DNA of 64,000 bases from positions 2,852,001 to 2,916,000 of the forward strand of contig NZ_CP043808.1 of the NCBI RefSeq assembly GCF_008386315.1. The letters are read 5' to 3'. Position 1 is the first letter of the stretch, and the number at the start of each line of letters is the position of its first letter. The stretch is from Serinicoccus marinus DSM 15273 (lineage in GTDB: Bacteria > Actinomycetota > Actinomycetes > Actinomycetales > Dermatophilaceae). Below, piece by piece: positions 56,332 to 63,798 of this stretch. A program made the translations under genes and the position numbers. The notes under the pieces were generated by a model. That model searched no databases and was not told the origin of the DNA. It saw nothing but the letters and a program-made list of their open reading frames with translations.

Positions 56332-57382
56332 GGCTCCCCTCCTTCTCGGCGGTGGTCTCGCCCGCCGGGTGGTGGCAGGCGAAGCCGTGCGCGAGCTCCC
56401 CCGCGGGGTGCTCGCCGCGCGCCGTCCACGGTGGCAACGCCTCGCAGCGGTCGTTGGCGTGGTCGCACCGGCTGCGGAAGACGCACCCGTCGGGGAAGCG
56501 GCCGGCGGGGGGCACCGTGCCGGGGATCGTCGGCAGCGCGGCCCGGGCTCGGCGACCCTCCCCGCCGGCGAGGTCGGAGGCGCCGATGAGGCCCTGCGTA
56601 TACCGGTGGCGCGGGTCGGAGAAGACCTCACCGACGGGGCCTGCCTCGACGATGCGCCCGCCGTACATCACGAGCACCCGCTCGCACACCGTCGCGACGA
56701 CGGCGAGGTCGTGGGTGATGAAGAGCATCGCGGCGTCCCGCTGCTCGACACCGCGCACCACGAGGTCGAGCACGGTGGCCTGGACGGTCACGTCGAGGGC
56801 GGTGGTCGGTTCGTCGCAGATGAGCAGGGCGGGGTCGTTGGCGAGCGCGATCGCGAGCACGACCCGCTGCCGTTGGCCACCGGAGAGCTCGTGCGGGTAG
56901 GACCGGGCCAGGTGCGCCGCGTCGGGCAGCCCCACCTGGTCGAGCAGCTCGACGACCCGTCGTCGCGCCCCGGCCTTGTCGCGGGTGCCGTGCATCCGCA
57001 TCACCTCGGCGACCTGGGCACCGACCCGCATGGTCGGGTTGAGCGCCGTCATCGGCTCCTGGAAGACCATCGACATCGCGTCACCGCGCAGCCGCGCCAT
57101 CTCGCGCTCGCCGACGTCGAGCAGGTTGCGCGCGGCGGGGGTCCGCCCGGACAGCCGCACGTCACCGCTCGCCCGCAGCCCCTCGCCGAGCAGCCCCATG
57201 ACCGCGAGCGCGGTGAGCGACTTGCCCGACCCGGACTCCCCGATGAGCCCGACCCGCTCGCCCCGGTCGATGGAGAAGGAGACGTCGTGCAGCAACGGGG
57301 TATGCCGGGTCCCCACGTCGAGCCCCTCCACCGCCAGCACCGTGCGCTCGCCGCTGGCCTCTTGCGCCGCCTCGGTGCTCAC
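56324..57382 (-). CDS. oligopeptide/dipeptide ABC transporter ATPase (DppD/OppD-like)
   Basis: 352 residues. Walker A GESGSGKSLTALAVMG, VFQEPMTALNPTMRVG, signature LSGGQRQRVVLAIAL, Walker B ALLICDEPTTALD and the C-terminal Cys-rich Opp segment (GCVFRSRCDHANDRC) that can bind an Fe-S cluster. The start at 57382 overlaps the stop of the MazF/PemK-like toxin gene by four bases (GTGA); another GTG lies 15 bases upstream. The expected permease genes are not adjacent; their 3' end is at 63799, across the island. Confidence 0.9.
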   Translation of the reverse strand: MSTEAAQEASGERTVLAVEGLDVGTRHTPLLHDVSFSIDRGERVGLIGESGSGKSLTALAVMGLLGEGLRASGDVRLSGRTPAARNLLDVGEREMARLRGDAMSMVFQEPMTALNPTMRVGAQVAEVMRMHGTRDKAGARRRVVELLDQVGLPDAAHLARSYPHELSGGQRQRVVLAIALANDPALLICDEPTTALDVTVQATVLDLVVRGVEQRDAAMLFITHDLAVVATVCERVLVMYGGRIVEAGPVGEVFSDPRHRYTQGLIGASDLAGGEGRRARAALPTIPGTVPPAGRFPDGCVFRSRCDHANDRCEALPPWTARGEHPAGELAHGFACHHPAGETTAEKEGSRG

Positions 57383-57744
57383 GGCAACCCCGGCCACGGT
57401 TCACCCAGCTCCAAGAAGTCCGCGAGCCACCTGCGGATCTCGCGCAGGACGTCATCCTCGACGTCACCCACGATGCCCTGCAGCCGCTGCCGCGAGAGGG
57501 TCCGGACCTGCTCGGTCATGGCGAAGCCGGACACCACACCAGCCTCCACCGCGACATGGTTCTCCCACCCCCGGTCGACGCGGGTGACGGGAACCACCAT
57601 GGCGAGCTCATCGACCACGTCCAGGTAGCCGCGGCCGCTCACCACGACCACCGGGCGACGCCCACCCTGCTCCCCACCGCTCACCGGATCGAGCCAGGCC
57701 CAGCAGATGTCCCCCGGCGACGGTGGCCCAGCGCCCTCACCCAT
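57379..57744 (-). CDS. PemK/MazF-like toxin
   Basis: 121 residues: SPGDICWAWLDPVSGGEQGG and RRPVVVVSGRGYLDVV give the usual MazF opening (GDI.W..L.P..G.EQ..RRPVVV), and TEQVRTLSRQRLQGIVG the C-terminal helix. MazF toxins are mRNA endoribonucleases. ATG overlaps the antitoxin stop by eight bases (ATGGGTGA), the normal antitoxin-first order. Confidence 0.87.
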   Translation of the reverse strand: MGEGAGPPSPGDICWAWLDPVSGGEQGGRRPVVVVSGRGYLDVVDELAMVVPVTRVDRGWENHVAVEAGVVSGFAMTEQVRTLSRQRLQGIVGDVEDDVLREIRRWLADFLELGEPWPGLP

Positions 57745-57985
57745 CGGTGACCGAGTCAGCGAGCTCGGCACGCTCCCAACCCGAGGTCTCCCGCGACCAG
57801 GAGTCCCGGTCCGCCGGGCTGGTCGCCGCGATCTGTGCCTTGAGCCGGGCGAAGCGCCCCTCTCGTTCCCCTCGGCGTGCGAGCGCGTCCAGGTACTGTC
57901 CCAGTGTCAGATCGGCCCGGCCCGCCTGCGCCTTGAGTTGGTCCCGTGTCGCAGACGCCACCTTGATGGTCGTGAGCCCAGTCAT
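57737..57985 (-). CDS. antitoxin partner of the PemK/MazF-like toxin
   Basis: 82 residues, MTGLTTIKVASATRDQLKAQ followed by helical, charged sequence ending in a Trp/Ser-rich tail. The N-terminal beta strand plus helix fits a ribbon-helix-helix-type antitoxin that would bind the toxin with its C-terminus and repress the operon. Identification rests mainly on size and position. Confidence 0.75.
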   Translation of the reverse strand: MTGLTTIKVASATRDQLKAQAGRADLTLGQYLDALARRGEREGRFARLKAQIAATSPADRDSWSRETSGWERAELADSVTDG

Positions 57986-58081
57986 ACCTGGAGTATGACT
58001 CTGGACAGCGGCCGCGGCAACCGCCTGCCTGCTGACCAGGCCGAGATCGCGGAGTGCCGCTGTGCTCGACGTCGCCCAGCG

Positions 58082-58429
58082 TCACAGAGCGAGGTGCACC
58101 CGCAAGGCGTCCTCGAGGTCGACCATGAGCGGTGTCGGCACCCGACCGACGGCCGCCCCGACCCGTCGCACGTCCACCGAGCGGACCTGCTCCGCCTGGG
58201 CCTTGGAGTCGACACGCAGGGAGGTCTCGTCGGCGGGCAGGAGCACCTGGAAGGGGTAGATGCGTTCGACGGCGCTCGTCACGGGCACCACCGTCACGAC
58301 CCCACGCCCGAGGCGCGCTGCTGTGGTGTTGGCACGGTCGTTGCTGACGAGCACCGCCGGCCGACGCTTGTCGGCCTCGCTGCCTCTCGTCGGATCGAGG
58401 TCGACGAGGCGGATCTCACCTCGGAGCAT
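58082..58429 (-). CDS. MazF-family toxin (second module)
   Basis: 115 residues: MLRGEIRLVDLDPTRGSEAD, KRRPAVLVSNDRANTTAARL, VVTVVPVTSAVERIYPFQVL and SKAQAEQVRSVDVRRV, all standard for MazF endoribonucleases. It overlaps the antitoxin gene by 14 bases. A GTG 15 bases upstream is an alternative start. Confidence 0.92.
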   Translation of the reverse strand: MLRGEIRLVDLDPTRGSEADKRRPAVLVSNDRANTTAARLGRGVVTVVPVTSAVERIYPFQVLLPADETSLRVDSKAQAEQVRSVDVRRVGAAVGRVPTPLMVDLEDALRVHLAL

Positions 58430-58643
58430 CGGCAAGTCCGTCACCGACAACCGACTCCCAGCGACCGCCGTCGCCCTTCGCCCACTCGTCCCACGCCTGG
58501 GCGTAGTCGTTCTCGATCTCGGCGTCGGGCAGCCGTCGGATGGCAGCCTGGACGGCTGCCGAGCGGGAGGCCAGGCCGGCCTGGCGGGCATACCTGTCCA
58601 GGGCCCCGAGGTCCTCGGCGCTCAGGCTGATACTCACCTTCAT
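58416..58643 (-). CDS. ribbon-helix-helix MazE-type antitoxin
   Basis: 75 residues. MKVSISLSAEDLGALDRYAR and GLASRSAAVQAAIRRL form an RHH DNA-binding domain; the acidic, Trp-containing tail (NDYAQAWDEWAKGDGGRWES) is the usual toxin-binding region. Forms a type II module with the overlapping MazF gene. Confidence 0.87.
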   Translation of the reverse strand: MKVSISLSAEDLGALDRYARQAGLASRSAAVQAAIRRLPDAEIENDYAQAWDEWAKGDGGRWESVVGDGLADAPR

Positions 58644-58676
58644 ACCCCCTATGCTACTCGCGCCCTACCGACGGTG

Positions 58677-58778
58677 CTACCCCTGGAGCGGCCACGCCAC
58701 GAGCAGCATCGGCATCGACACGAGCAGCACCATGACCGCGCCGAAGATGGCGAAGAGTGCGATCTGGGGGAAGGTCAT
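58677..58778 (-). pseudogene. 33-codon remnant of a membrane transporter N-terminus
   Basis: MTFPQIALFAIFGAVMVLLV continues with a second hydrophobic stretch and ends PLQG-stop. The opening resembles the first helix of SLC13/DASS-type permeases, which are more than 400 residues long. It starts three bases after the vapC stop, so it would be translationally coupled. A short functional membrane peptide cannot be excluded. Confidence 0.4.
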
Positions 58779-58781
58779 GGC

Positions 58782-59192
58782 TCAGGCGCGGAGCGAGGCG
58801 TCGTCGAGCGGCAGACCCACGACTCCTGCGACGCGGTCGAGGTCGACGTCGTGGGCGAGCAGCGAAGCCCCGTGTCGCCACCCGACGGCAGCGATGAGAC
58901 AGTTCAGCAGCCCTCGTGGCGTGACCCCCGACTCCCGACAGCGCCGGTAGATCCGCGCCGCCGCGTCGAAGTCGGCGACCGGCTCGACAGGCAGCAACGT
59001 GACGCTGAGGAGGAGCCGGCGCAGGTCGTCCTCGCGGTCCGCGGTCCGGGCCCTGGCCAGCACCTCCATCATGACCGGCTCGGTGACGGCGAGCGATGAT
59101 CCGGAGGCGATCAGCTCGGCCATCCGCTCATCGACGGGACTTCCTGTTGCCCGGTCGTACTCGACCCAGGCCGAGGTGTCCGCCAGGATCAC
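58782..59192 (-). CDS. vapC: VapC-like PIN-domain toxin
   Basis: 136 residues. ILADTSAWVEYDRATGSPVD carries the first PIN Asp, VTEPVMMEVLARART the Glu, and GLLNCLIAAVGWRHGASLLA with HDVDLDRVA the later acidic positions. The usual Asp of the third motif appears replaced by Asn (LNCLIA). PIN toxins cleave RNA, often tRNA. GTG start overlaps the vapB stop (GTGA). Confidence 0.87.
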   Translation of the reverse strand: MILADTSAWVEYDRATGSPVDERMAELIASGSSLAVTEPVMMEVLARARTADREDDLRRLLLSVTLLPVEPVADFDAAARIYRRCRESGVTPRGLLNCLIAAVGWRHGASLLAHDVDLDRVAGVVGLPLDDASLRA

Positions 59193-59401
59193 GCGACGCC
59201 TTGCGGCGGGAGGTCGTCCGGGACCTCCTCGATGGCGCGAGCCCCGCGCATGGCGAGCGCCTCCTGCCTCGACATCGGCTGCCCGGCCAGGTGCCGCAGC
59301 GCCAGGTCGACAGCGTCGGTCTTCGTCCTCACCCCGTAGCGGTCCATGATCGTCTCGACGTAGGAGTTGTCGATCTCGATATTGGTCCTCACCCTGCTCA
59401 T
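59189..59401 (-). CDS. vapB: VapB antitoxin
   Basis: 70 residues: MSRVRTNIEIDNSYVETIMD, RYGVRTKTDAVDLALRHLAG, then EALAMRGARAI, the classic VapB layout of an N-terminal RHH domain and C-terminal toxin-binding segment. Upstream is a palindromic candidate operator. Confidence 0.9.
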   Translation of the reverse strand: MSRVRTNIEIDNSYVETIMDRYGVRTKTDAVDLALRHLAGQPMSRQEALAMRGARAIEEVPDDLPPQGVA

Positions 59402-59410
59402 GCACGCATG

Positions 59411-59438
59411 ATACACGTTGCGTGTATTGTTGGTGTAT
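59411..59438. promoter_or_regulatory. candidate VapBC operator/promoter
   Basis: ATACACG-TTG-CGTGTAT is a perfect 7-bp inverted repeat (59411-59427) followed by another GTGTAT half-site (59433-59438), ten bases upstream of vapB. VapB RHH domains bind such repeats to autoregulate. Confidence 0.6.
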
Positions 59439-59443
59439 AGCCC

Positions 59444-60550
59444 TCAGGGTGTACGGAGGACGCGGACGGGGTCTCGGGTGGCGGCGTAGAGGGCGGGGGG
59501 TATGGCGGCGGTGGTCGCGGCGATGAGGGCGAGGGTGGCGGTGGCGGTGGTGAAGTCGGCCGGGGGGATGGTGTCGGGGCCGAGGCGTGCGGCCAGGGCC
59601 AGGCCTGCTGCCACCCCGAGGGCGGCGCCGAGTATGGCGGGGGCGAGGGTGCGGCCGATGACCAGGGTGATGATCGTGGCCCGGGTAGCGCCCAGGGCGC
59701 GGCGGCGGCCGAGGTCCTTGCGGCGGACGAGGACGTCGGCCAGGACGACGATCGCCACGAGCAGGGCACCGCCGCCGAGCACCCCGAGGAGCAGGGTCGC
59801 ACCGAACGCGGCAAGGTCGCCGGTGACCTGGGCCTGCAGGTCGGCCAGAGAGACAGGGGAGGTGATGGTGACCGCATCCGGGGTGGGCGGGTCGACCAGG
59901 CCCAGGACACTGGCCTGGGTGGCCTGCGCGGCGGATGCGTCGGTCAGCACCACCTGCACCGCGTCCACCGGTTGGTCGGCCGGCGCGACGTACAGCACCC
60001 CAGCGGCGTAGTCACCGAACGGGTCCCTGGGGGTGAACGTCCCGACCACCGACCAGTCGTCGACCTGGGTGGTCGAGGCCAACGCGACCCACCCGGCCGG
60101 GTCGGCCATCCCGAGCTGTGTCATCGCGGTGTCGGTGACGATCGCCTCGCCCGGGCCGGGCCAACGCCCTGCCTGCAGGTTGGCGACCGCGGCGAGGTCA
60201 CCGTGCACCCCCCACGCGGGCACCCGGGTCCCGCCCTGCCCGATGACCCCGTTGACGACATCGACCGGGATCAGGGTCCCCACCTCACGCTCGACCGTCG
60301 ACAGGGTGCTCGCCTGGTCCACCACCGTCGGCGGCAACAGACCGTCACCGCGGGCATCGGCAACGGCGAGGACCCGCGACCCGGCCTCGTCCAACCGGTC
60401 CGTCAGCTGTTGCTCCGCGGCGGCGGTCCGGCCCACCGTCGCGATCGTGGCCGCGCACATCACCGCGACCAGTAACCCGACCAGCGCCGAGGGCACCTTG
60501 GACGCCCACGCCGTCGCGACCGCCTCCCGCACCACCAGCACCCACCTCAC
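59444..60550 (-). CDS. FtsX/MacB-like ABC exporter permease
   Basis: 368 residues. One N-terminal helix (VPSALVGLLVAVMCAATIAT), a large extracytoplasmic domain (about 40-240) and three C-terminal helices with the FtsX-type segment VRRKDLGRRRALGATRATII, giving the four-helix MacB arrangement. Works with the ATPase encoded just upstream (GTGA overlap). Likely exports or shields the cell from a peptide rather than importing. Confidence 0.87.
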   Translation of the reverse strand: MRWVLVVREAVATAWASKVPSALVGLLVAVMCAATIATVGRTAAAEQQLTDRLDEAGSRVLAVADARGDGLLPPTVVDQASTLSTVEREVGTLIPVDVVNGVIGQGGTRVPAWGVHGDLAAVANLQAGRWPGPGEAIVTDTAMTQLGMADPAGWVALASTTQVDDWSVVGTFTPRDPFGDYAAGVLYVAPADQPVDAVQVVLTDASAAQATQASVLGLVDPPTPDAVTITSPVSLADLQAQVTGDLAAFGATLLLGVLGGGALLVAIVVLADVLVRRKDLGRRRALGATRATIITLVIGRTLAPAILGAALGVAAGLALAARLGPDTIPPADFTTATATLALIAATTAAIPPALYAATRDPVRVLRTP

Positions 60551-61248
60551 AACGCCAGCACCTCATCCGCGTGGTCCAGCACGAACGGGTCGTGCGTGGC
60601 GATCACCACCGTCCGCCCCTCGGAAGTCCCCCTGTCGGGGCCCGAGCCTGCCCCGTTATCAGCGTTCCCTGCGGCCTGGTCGCGTCCGCCAGCGGCTGCG
60701 GACAATGCGGCCAGCACCCCGGCGGCGTTGTCCCGGTCCAGGTTGCCCGTCGGCTCATCAGCCAGCACGACCACCGGGTCGGTCACCAGAGCACGGCACA
60801 CCGCGACCCGTTGCGCCTGCCCACCGCTGATCTCCCCCGGCCGGTGACCCGCCCGCGCCGAGACCCCCATCTGCGCCAGCAACCCCGACCCGCGGGCCCG
60901 GGCATCGCGCAGCCGCCACCCGGCATACAACGCAGGCTCGATGACCGAGTCCAGCACGGTCCGGGTCGGGTCCAACGCCGCGTCCTGGAACACGAACCCG
61001 ATCCGGTGCGCCCGCACCCGCGCCCGCACCGCATCCGGCGCGGCAGAGACCGCCTCACCCTCCACCAGCACCCGCCCGCTGGTCGGGGTCAACATCAACC
61101 CCAGCACGTACAACAACGTCGACTTGCCCCGCCCCGAAGGACCCGTCACCGCCGTCACCACCCCCGGGGTGAACACATGGGACACCCCTCCAAACAGCTC
61201 TTCAGCACCCCTCGCGTAGGAGAACGACACCCCCTTTAGGGCCAGCAC
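60547..61248 (-). CDS. ABC exporter ATPase (LolD/MacB type)
   Basis: 233 residues. Walker A GPSGRGKSTLLYVLGLM, Q-loop FVFQDAALDPTRTVLDSV, signature ISGGQAQRVAVCRAL, Walker B VVVLADEPTGNLD and VVIATHDPFVLDHA. A Gly/Ala/Asp-rich insertion of about 25 residues sits between the D-loop and the H-loop, unusual for the family. GTG start; it follows the adaptor gene by three bases. Confidence 0.92.
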   Translation of the reverse strand: MLALKGVSFSYARGAEELFGGVSHVFTPGVVTAVTGPSGRGKSTLLYVLGLMLTPTSGRVLVEGEAVSAAPDAVRARVRAHRIGFVFQDAALDPTRTVLDSVIEPALYAGWRLRDARARGSGLLAQMGVSARAGHRPGEISGGQAQRVAVCRALVTDPVVVLADEPTGNLDRDNAAGVLAALSAAAGGRDQAAGNADNGAGSGPDRGTSEGRTVVIATHDPFVLDHADEVLAL

Positions 61249-61251
61249 GGC

Positions 61252-62367
61252 TCACCCTCCCCCGGTCTCATCGCCACCATCCCCCGGCACCTGCGCTGGG
61301 TCCCCGGCCACCAGCACCCGCAGCCCCTCCACGAGCCCCTCACCTTCGACGACCGCGATCCCCTGCCCAGAGCCGGCCACCACCACGTCCACCTGCCCGT
61401 CCTCGGTCACCACGAACGCGCTGCCATCCGCGTGGGTCCGCACCGCTGCCGCCGGGACACTCAACCCCTCCACCCGCGGCACCACCACCACCTCCGAGCG
61501 CACCGTCACCTGCTCATCCCCCGGCAGGAGCCCACACTCCTCTCCGCACACCGACCCACCGCCCGGCGCGGTCAGCTCAAACACCGTCGACCCTGACTCG
61601 TCCACGCTCGACCCCGCGATCACCCCAGTCCACTCCTGGTCTTCGAAACTCATCTCCACGGTCGCCTCCGCCGGGATCAACCGGGCCTGCTCCGCGGTCA
61701 CCACCAGCACGAAGTCTCGCTCCCCCGTCGGCGCCAGCACCGCGTCCTCACCACCCGACACCTGACCCCCCACCCTGATTGCCTCACCGACCGTGACCGT
61801 GGCCGGCAGCTGCGGCACCGCCACCAGCTCCCCCAAGGAAACTGACCCCGACCCCGGCAACCCCTGCTCCTCCTGCCACGCCTCCACCGCATCCTCAGTC
61901 ACCTGACCGAAGTCACCATCGGCCTCAGCGTCCAGGTACCCCCCAGCGACTAGCAGCTCCTGCAACGCGACCACGTCCTCACCGCGCGCACCCCGAGACA
62001 GCTCCCGCCAGAACGGTTCCTCCGCCTGTACCACCCGAACCGGTGTCCGCCCCACCACGTACACCACACCACCGGTCTCCACCCGGCCCGGCGACGTCGA
62101 GGTCACCACCCCCGACAACCCGTTCACCGCCACCACCCCCACCGGCTGCCGCACCGTGGTCGACAACGGCAACGACCGCCCCACCGACCCCTGGACCACC
62201 TCACCCCACACCACCTCACCCGCCGGCGAGCTCGACTCGCCCACCGACGTGTCCGGCAACGTCGCCCGCGACGCCCACCACCCCGCCGCCCCAACCCCGA
62301 TCACCAGCAGCACGACCAGCAGCGCGACGCCCGACTTGCGCGAGGTCCTCCCCGCACTCCTTACCAT
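61252..62367 (-). CDS. membrane-anchored adaptor with peptidoglycan-binding domain (HlyD/MacA-like)
   Basis: 371 residues. A helix (about 15-35) anchors it; beta-rich segments follow. A PG_binding_1 domain (about 125-175: FWRELSRGARGEDVVALQEL, then GDFGQVTEDAVEAWQEEQGL) is inserted in the adaptor, and the C-terminal part has membrane-fusion-protein features (TVRSEVVVVPRVEGLSVPAA, then VRTHADGSAFVVTEDG). In actinobacteria such adaptors pair with an ABC ATPase and an FtsX-like permease, as here. GGAAGG precedes the ATG by about eight bases. Confidence 0.87.
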   Translation of the reverse strand: MVRSAGRTSRKSGVALLVVLLVIGVGAAGWWASRATLPDTSVGESSSPAGEVVWGEVVQGSVGRSLPLSTTVRQPVGVVAVNGLSGVVTSTSPGRVETGGVVYVVGRTPVRVVQAEEPFWRELSRGARGEDVVALQELLVAGGYLDAEADGDFGQVTEDAVEAWQEEQGLPGSGSVSLGELVAVPQLPATVTVGEAIRVGGQVSGGEDAVLAPTGERDFVLVVTAEQARLIPAEATVEMSFEDQEWTGVIAGSSVDESGSTVFELTAPGGGSVCGEECGLLPGDEQVTVRSEVVVVPRVEGLSVPAAAVRTHADGSAFVVTEDGQVDVVVAGSGQGIAVVEGEGLVEGLRVLVAGDPAQVPGDGGDETGGG

Positions 62368-62654
62368 CCGCCGATCCTTCCACAGATAGCACGAGCCTCC
62401 TGGGTTCTTGCTAACGGGCTCCTCCTGTGGGCACCGCTCCTCCACATCGGCCCGTTTAACGTCACTGACCGTGACCTGTTCATAGATGTCGGCTCCCGCG
62501 ACCCAGGCTCCTGCAGACACTTACCGGTCAGCCGAAGTGCCTCCTCGTCAACCCCTTTGCCTTTGGCGCGACTCTGTCGGTGCTCACCGTAGACGAGAGA
62601 TCGACCACCCTGCACCCCAGCAACCAGTGCCGGGATGACCACCGGCAACACCAT
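62361..62654 (-). CDS. doubtful small protein upstream of the adaptor
   Basis: 97 codons from an ATG (MVLPVVIPALVAGVQGGRSL), with one hydrophobic stretch and an otherwise basic, non-descript sequence. Its TAA overlaps the adaptor ATG by seven bases (ATGGTAA), which is the only positive sign. The surrounding 383 bases between adaptor and lipoprotein genes show low G+C and no other gene; this may simply be untranslated leader. Confidence 0.25.
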   Translation of the reverse strand: MVLPVVIPALVAGVQGGRSLVYGEHRQSRAKGKGVDEEALRLTGKCLQEPGSREPTSMNRSRSVTLNGPMWRSGAHRRSPLARTQEARAICGRIGGW

Positions 62655-62750
62655 GCTGAGGCGACCACCCAACGAACACTGATCTGCTACACAGAGACAG
62701 GTCTTTCTCGCGAGGCCATGAGAGCGCCGTAGACACGTCACACATTTGAG

Positions 62751-63311
62751 CTACTCTTGCGCGTTGATGTCCGGCTCAGGGCACGATTCGGTCATGATTG
62801 ACCCTTCGCCGGTTGAGGGCAAGAACGGGGACCAGGGGGACCGTCCTTCACGATAATCTGCCAGGAACACGCCGAAACTCACCGGCTCGGACGGCGAGAA
62901 TCCCTCCGAAACCAGGCATTCATAGGCCTTGACATTCTCGTCAAACAACCATCGGATCTCTTCATCGGTCAGGGGAGCAGCCGCAGCCCCGTAGTCCACC
63001 TCTTGATCGCACGACTCATTAGCCTGCTCGTAGGCCTGCCGTTGTTCGCCCACCTCCACCGTCAGCGTGCCATCGGCGTTTTGCTGAGACGGGAATCCTC
63101 GGTCTTCCAAGCACTGTCGACGCTGCTCCAGCGCCTCCCGGGCCGCGGTCCCTCGCAATTGTCGAGACTCTTCGACGCTCAGGGTCGACAGGTCGGTGGC
63201 CTGCGAGGCATCAGTGCTTCGCTCCTGATCGACGGTCCCCGGACTACTGCATCCCCAGAGGACCGCGAGGGCTAGCGCAATGGCAGAGAGTCGCCTGACG
63301 CGAGCCCCCAC
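62751..63311 (-). CDS. lipoprotein of the exporter cluster
   Basis: 186 residues from GTG. Signal peptide with lipobox AVLWGC, then a soluble domain with four Cys residues and two CL...GF motifs (RQCLEDRGFPSQQ and YECLVSEGFSPSE). Lipoproteins with a similar Cys-x-x-x-x-Gly-(Phe/Val) repeat occur beside adaptor/ABC/FtsX clusters in other actinobacteria, in my recollection; function is unknown. No start codon exists directly before the basic RRLSAIALALA segment, so the GTG five codons further upstream is used. Confidence 0.7.
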   Translation of the reverse strand: MGARVRRLSAIALALAVLWGCSSPGTVDQERSTDASQATDLSTLSVEESRQLRGTAAREALEQRRQCLEDRGFPSQQNADGTLTVEVGEQRQAYEQANESCDQEVDYGAAAAPLTDEEIRWLFDENVKAYECLVSEGFSPSEPVSFGVFLADYREGRSPWSPFLPSTGEGSIMTESCPEPDINAQE

Positions 63312-63340
63312 TGCGATCCGCAGTCTGCCGGACGCCGGGT

Positions 63341-63673
63341 TCAGGGCGAACCGTCGCCGCAGAAGGCGTACGTGCCCGGTTTGTCGAGACTCAGACTGCC
63401 CGTTGCGGCCCAGTAGCCCCCTTGTGCCATTCCCTTGGTGTTGTGGGTACGCCAACTGCTGCTGTAGGAGATGATGACGTACTGGCTGCTTCCTGGCCCC
63501 ATGATCTGGCCTTCACCACGCCACCGAGCGTGTGTCCATGGGTCCGTCCACGAGCTGCAGGAACTGTCGTAGAACCATCCCGAATGACGCACAACTGCGG
63601 ATGCAGGACCCGCAGTTGCTCCGACCACGGCCAGCGCCGCTGCGCCAGCAGTCAGTTTTCGCAAGAATCGCAT
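63341..63673 (-). CDS. small secreted peptide, candidate exporter-cluster product
   Basis: 110 residues. A clear Sec signal peptide (MRFLRKLTAGAAALAVVGAT, cleavage after GPASA) leaves an ~80-residue mature peptide rich in Ser, Trp, Tyr and Gly with two Cys (SSCSSW and FCGDGSP), so one disulfide is possible. GGAGGG lies eight bases before ATG. It is the first gene of the apparent operon peptide-lipoprotein-adaptor-ATPase-permease. The layout recalls lactococcin-972-like bacteriocin clusters, but the GGTW motif of that family is absent. Function therefore unknown. Confidence 0.75.
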   Translation of the reverse strand: MRFLRKLTAGAAALAVVGATAGPASAVVRHSGWFYDSSCSSWTDPWTHARWRGEGQIMGPGSSQYVIISYSSSWRTHNTKGMAQGGYWAATGSLSLDKPGTYAFCGDGSP

Positions 63674-63798
63674 ATATCTGCCCTCCAAGATGCTGGGAGC
63701 GTCTTCGCCGCCAAGCTATGATTCGACCGTACCCCCCCCCGATCGGCTTAGCAACATCGAGGCCAGGCTCTTGACCAAACCTTTACTCCAGGAACTCT

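Larger units (their letters stand above)
57383..63798. other. probable genomic island inside an oligopeptide ABC operon
   Basis: About 6.4 kb lies between the dppC-like permease (ending 63799) and the dppD-like ATPase (starting 57382), genes normally adjacent in one operon. The insert contains three toxin-antitoxin pairs, a truncated gene and a peptide-exporter cluster, all on the minus strand. Sampled 60-base lines in 62.6-63.5 kb have about 53-57% G+C, well below the backbone, and GGTATGCC is absent from 58.6 kb onward. Exact boundaries and any att repeats were not identified. Confidence 0.65.

Noticed and set aside
63341..63673. Naming the secreted peptide a lactococcin-972 family bacteriocin
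   Set aside because: Operon layout is suggestive, but the GGTW-type opening and other family motifs are not visible.
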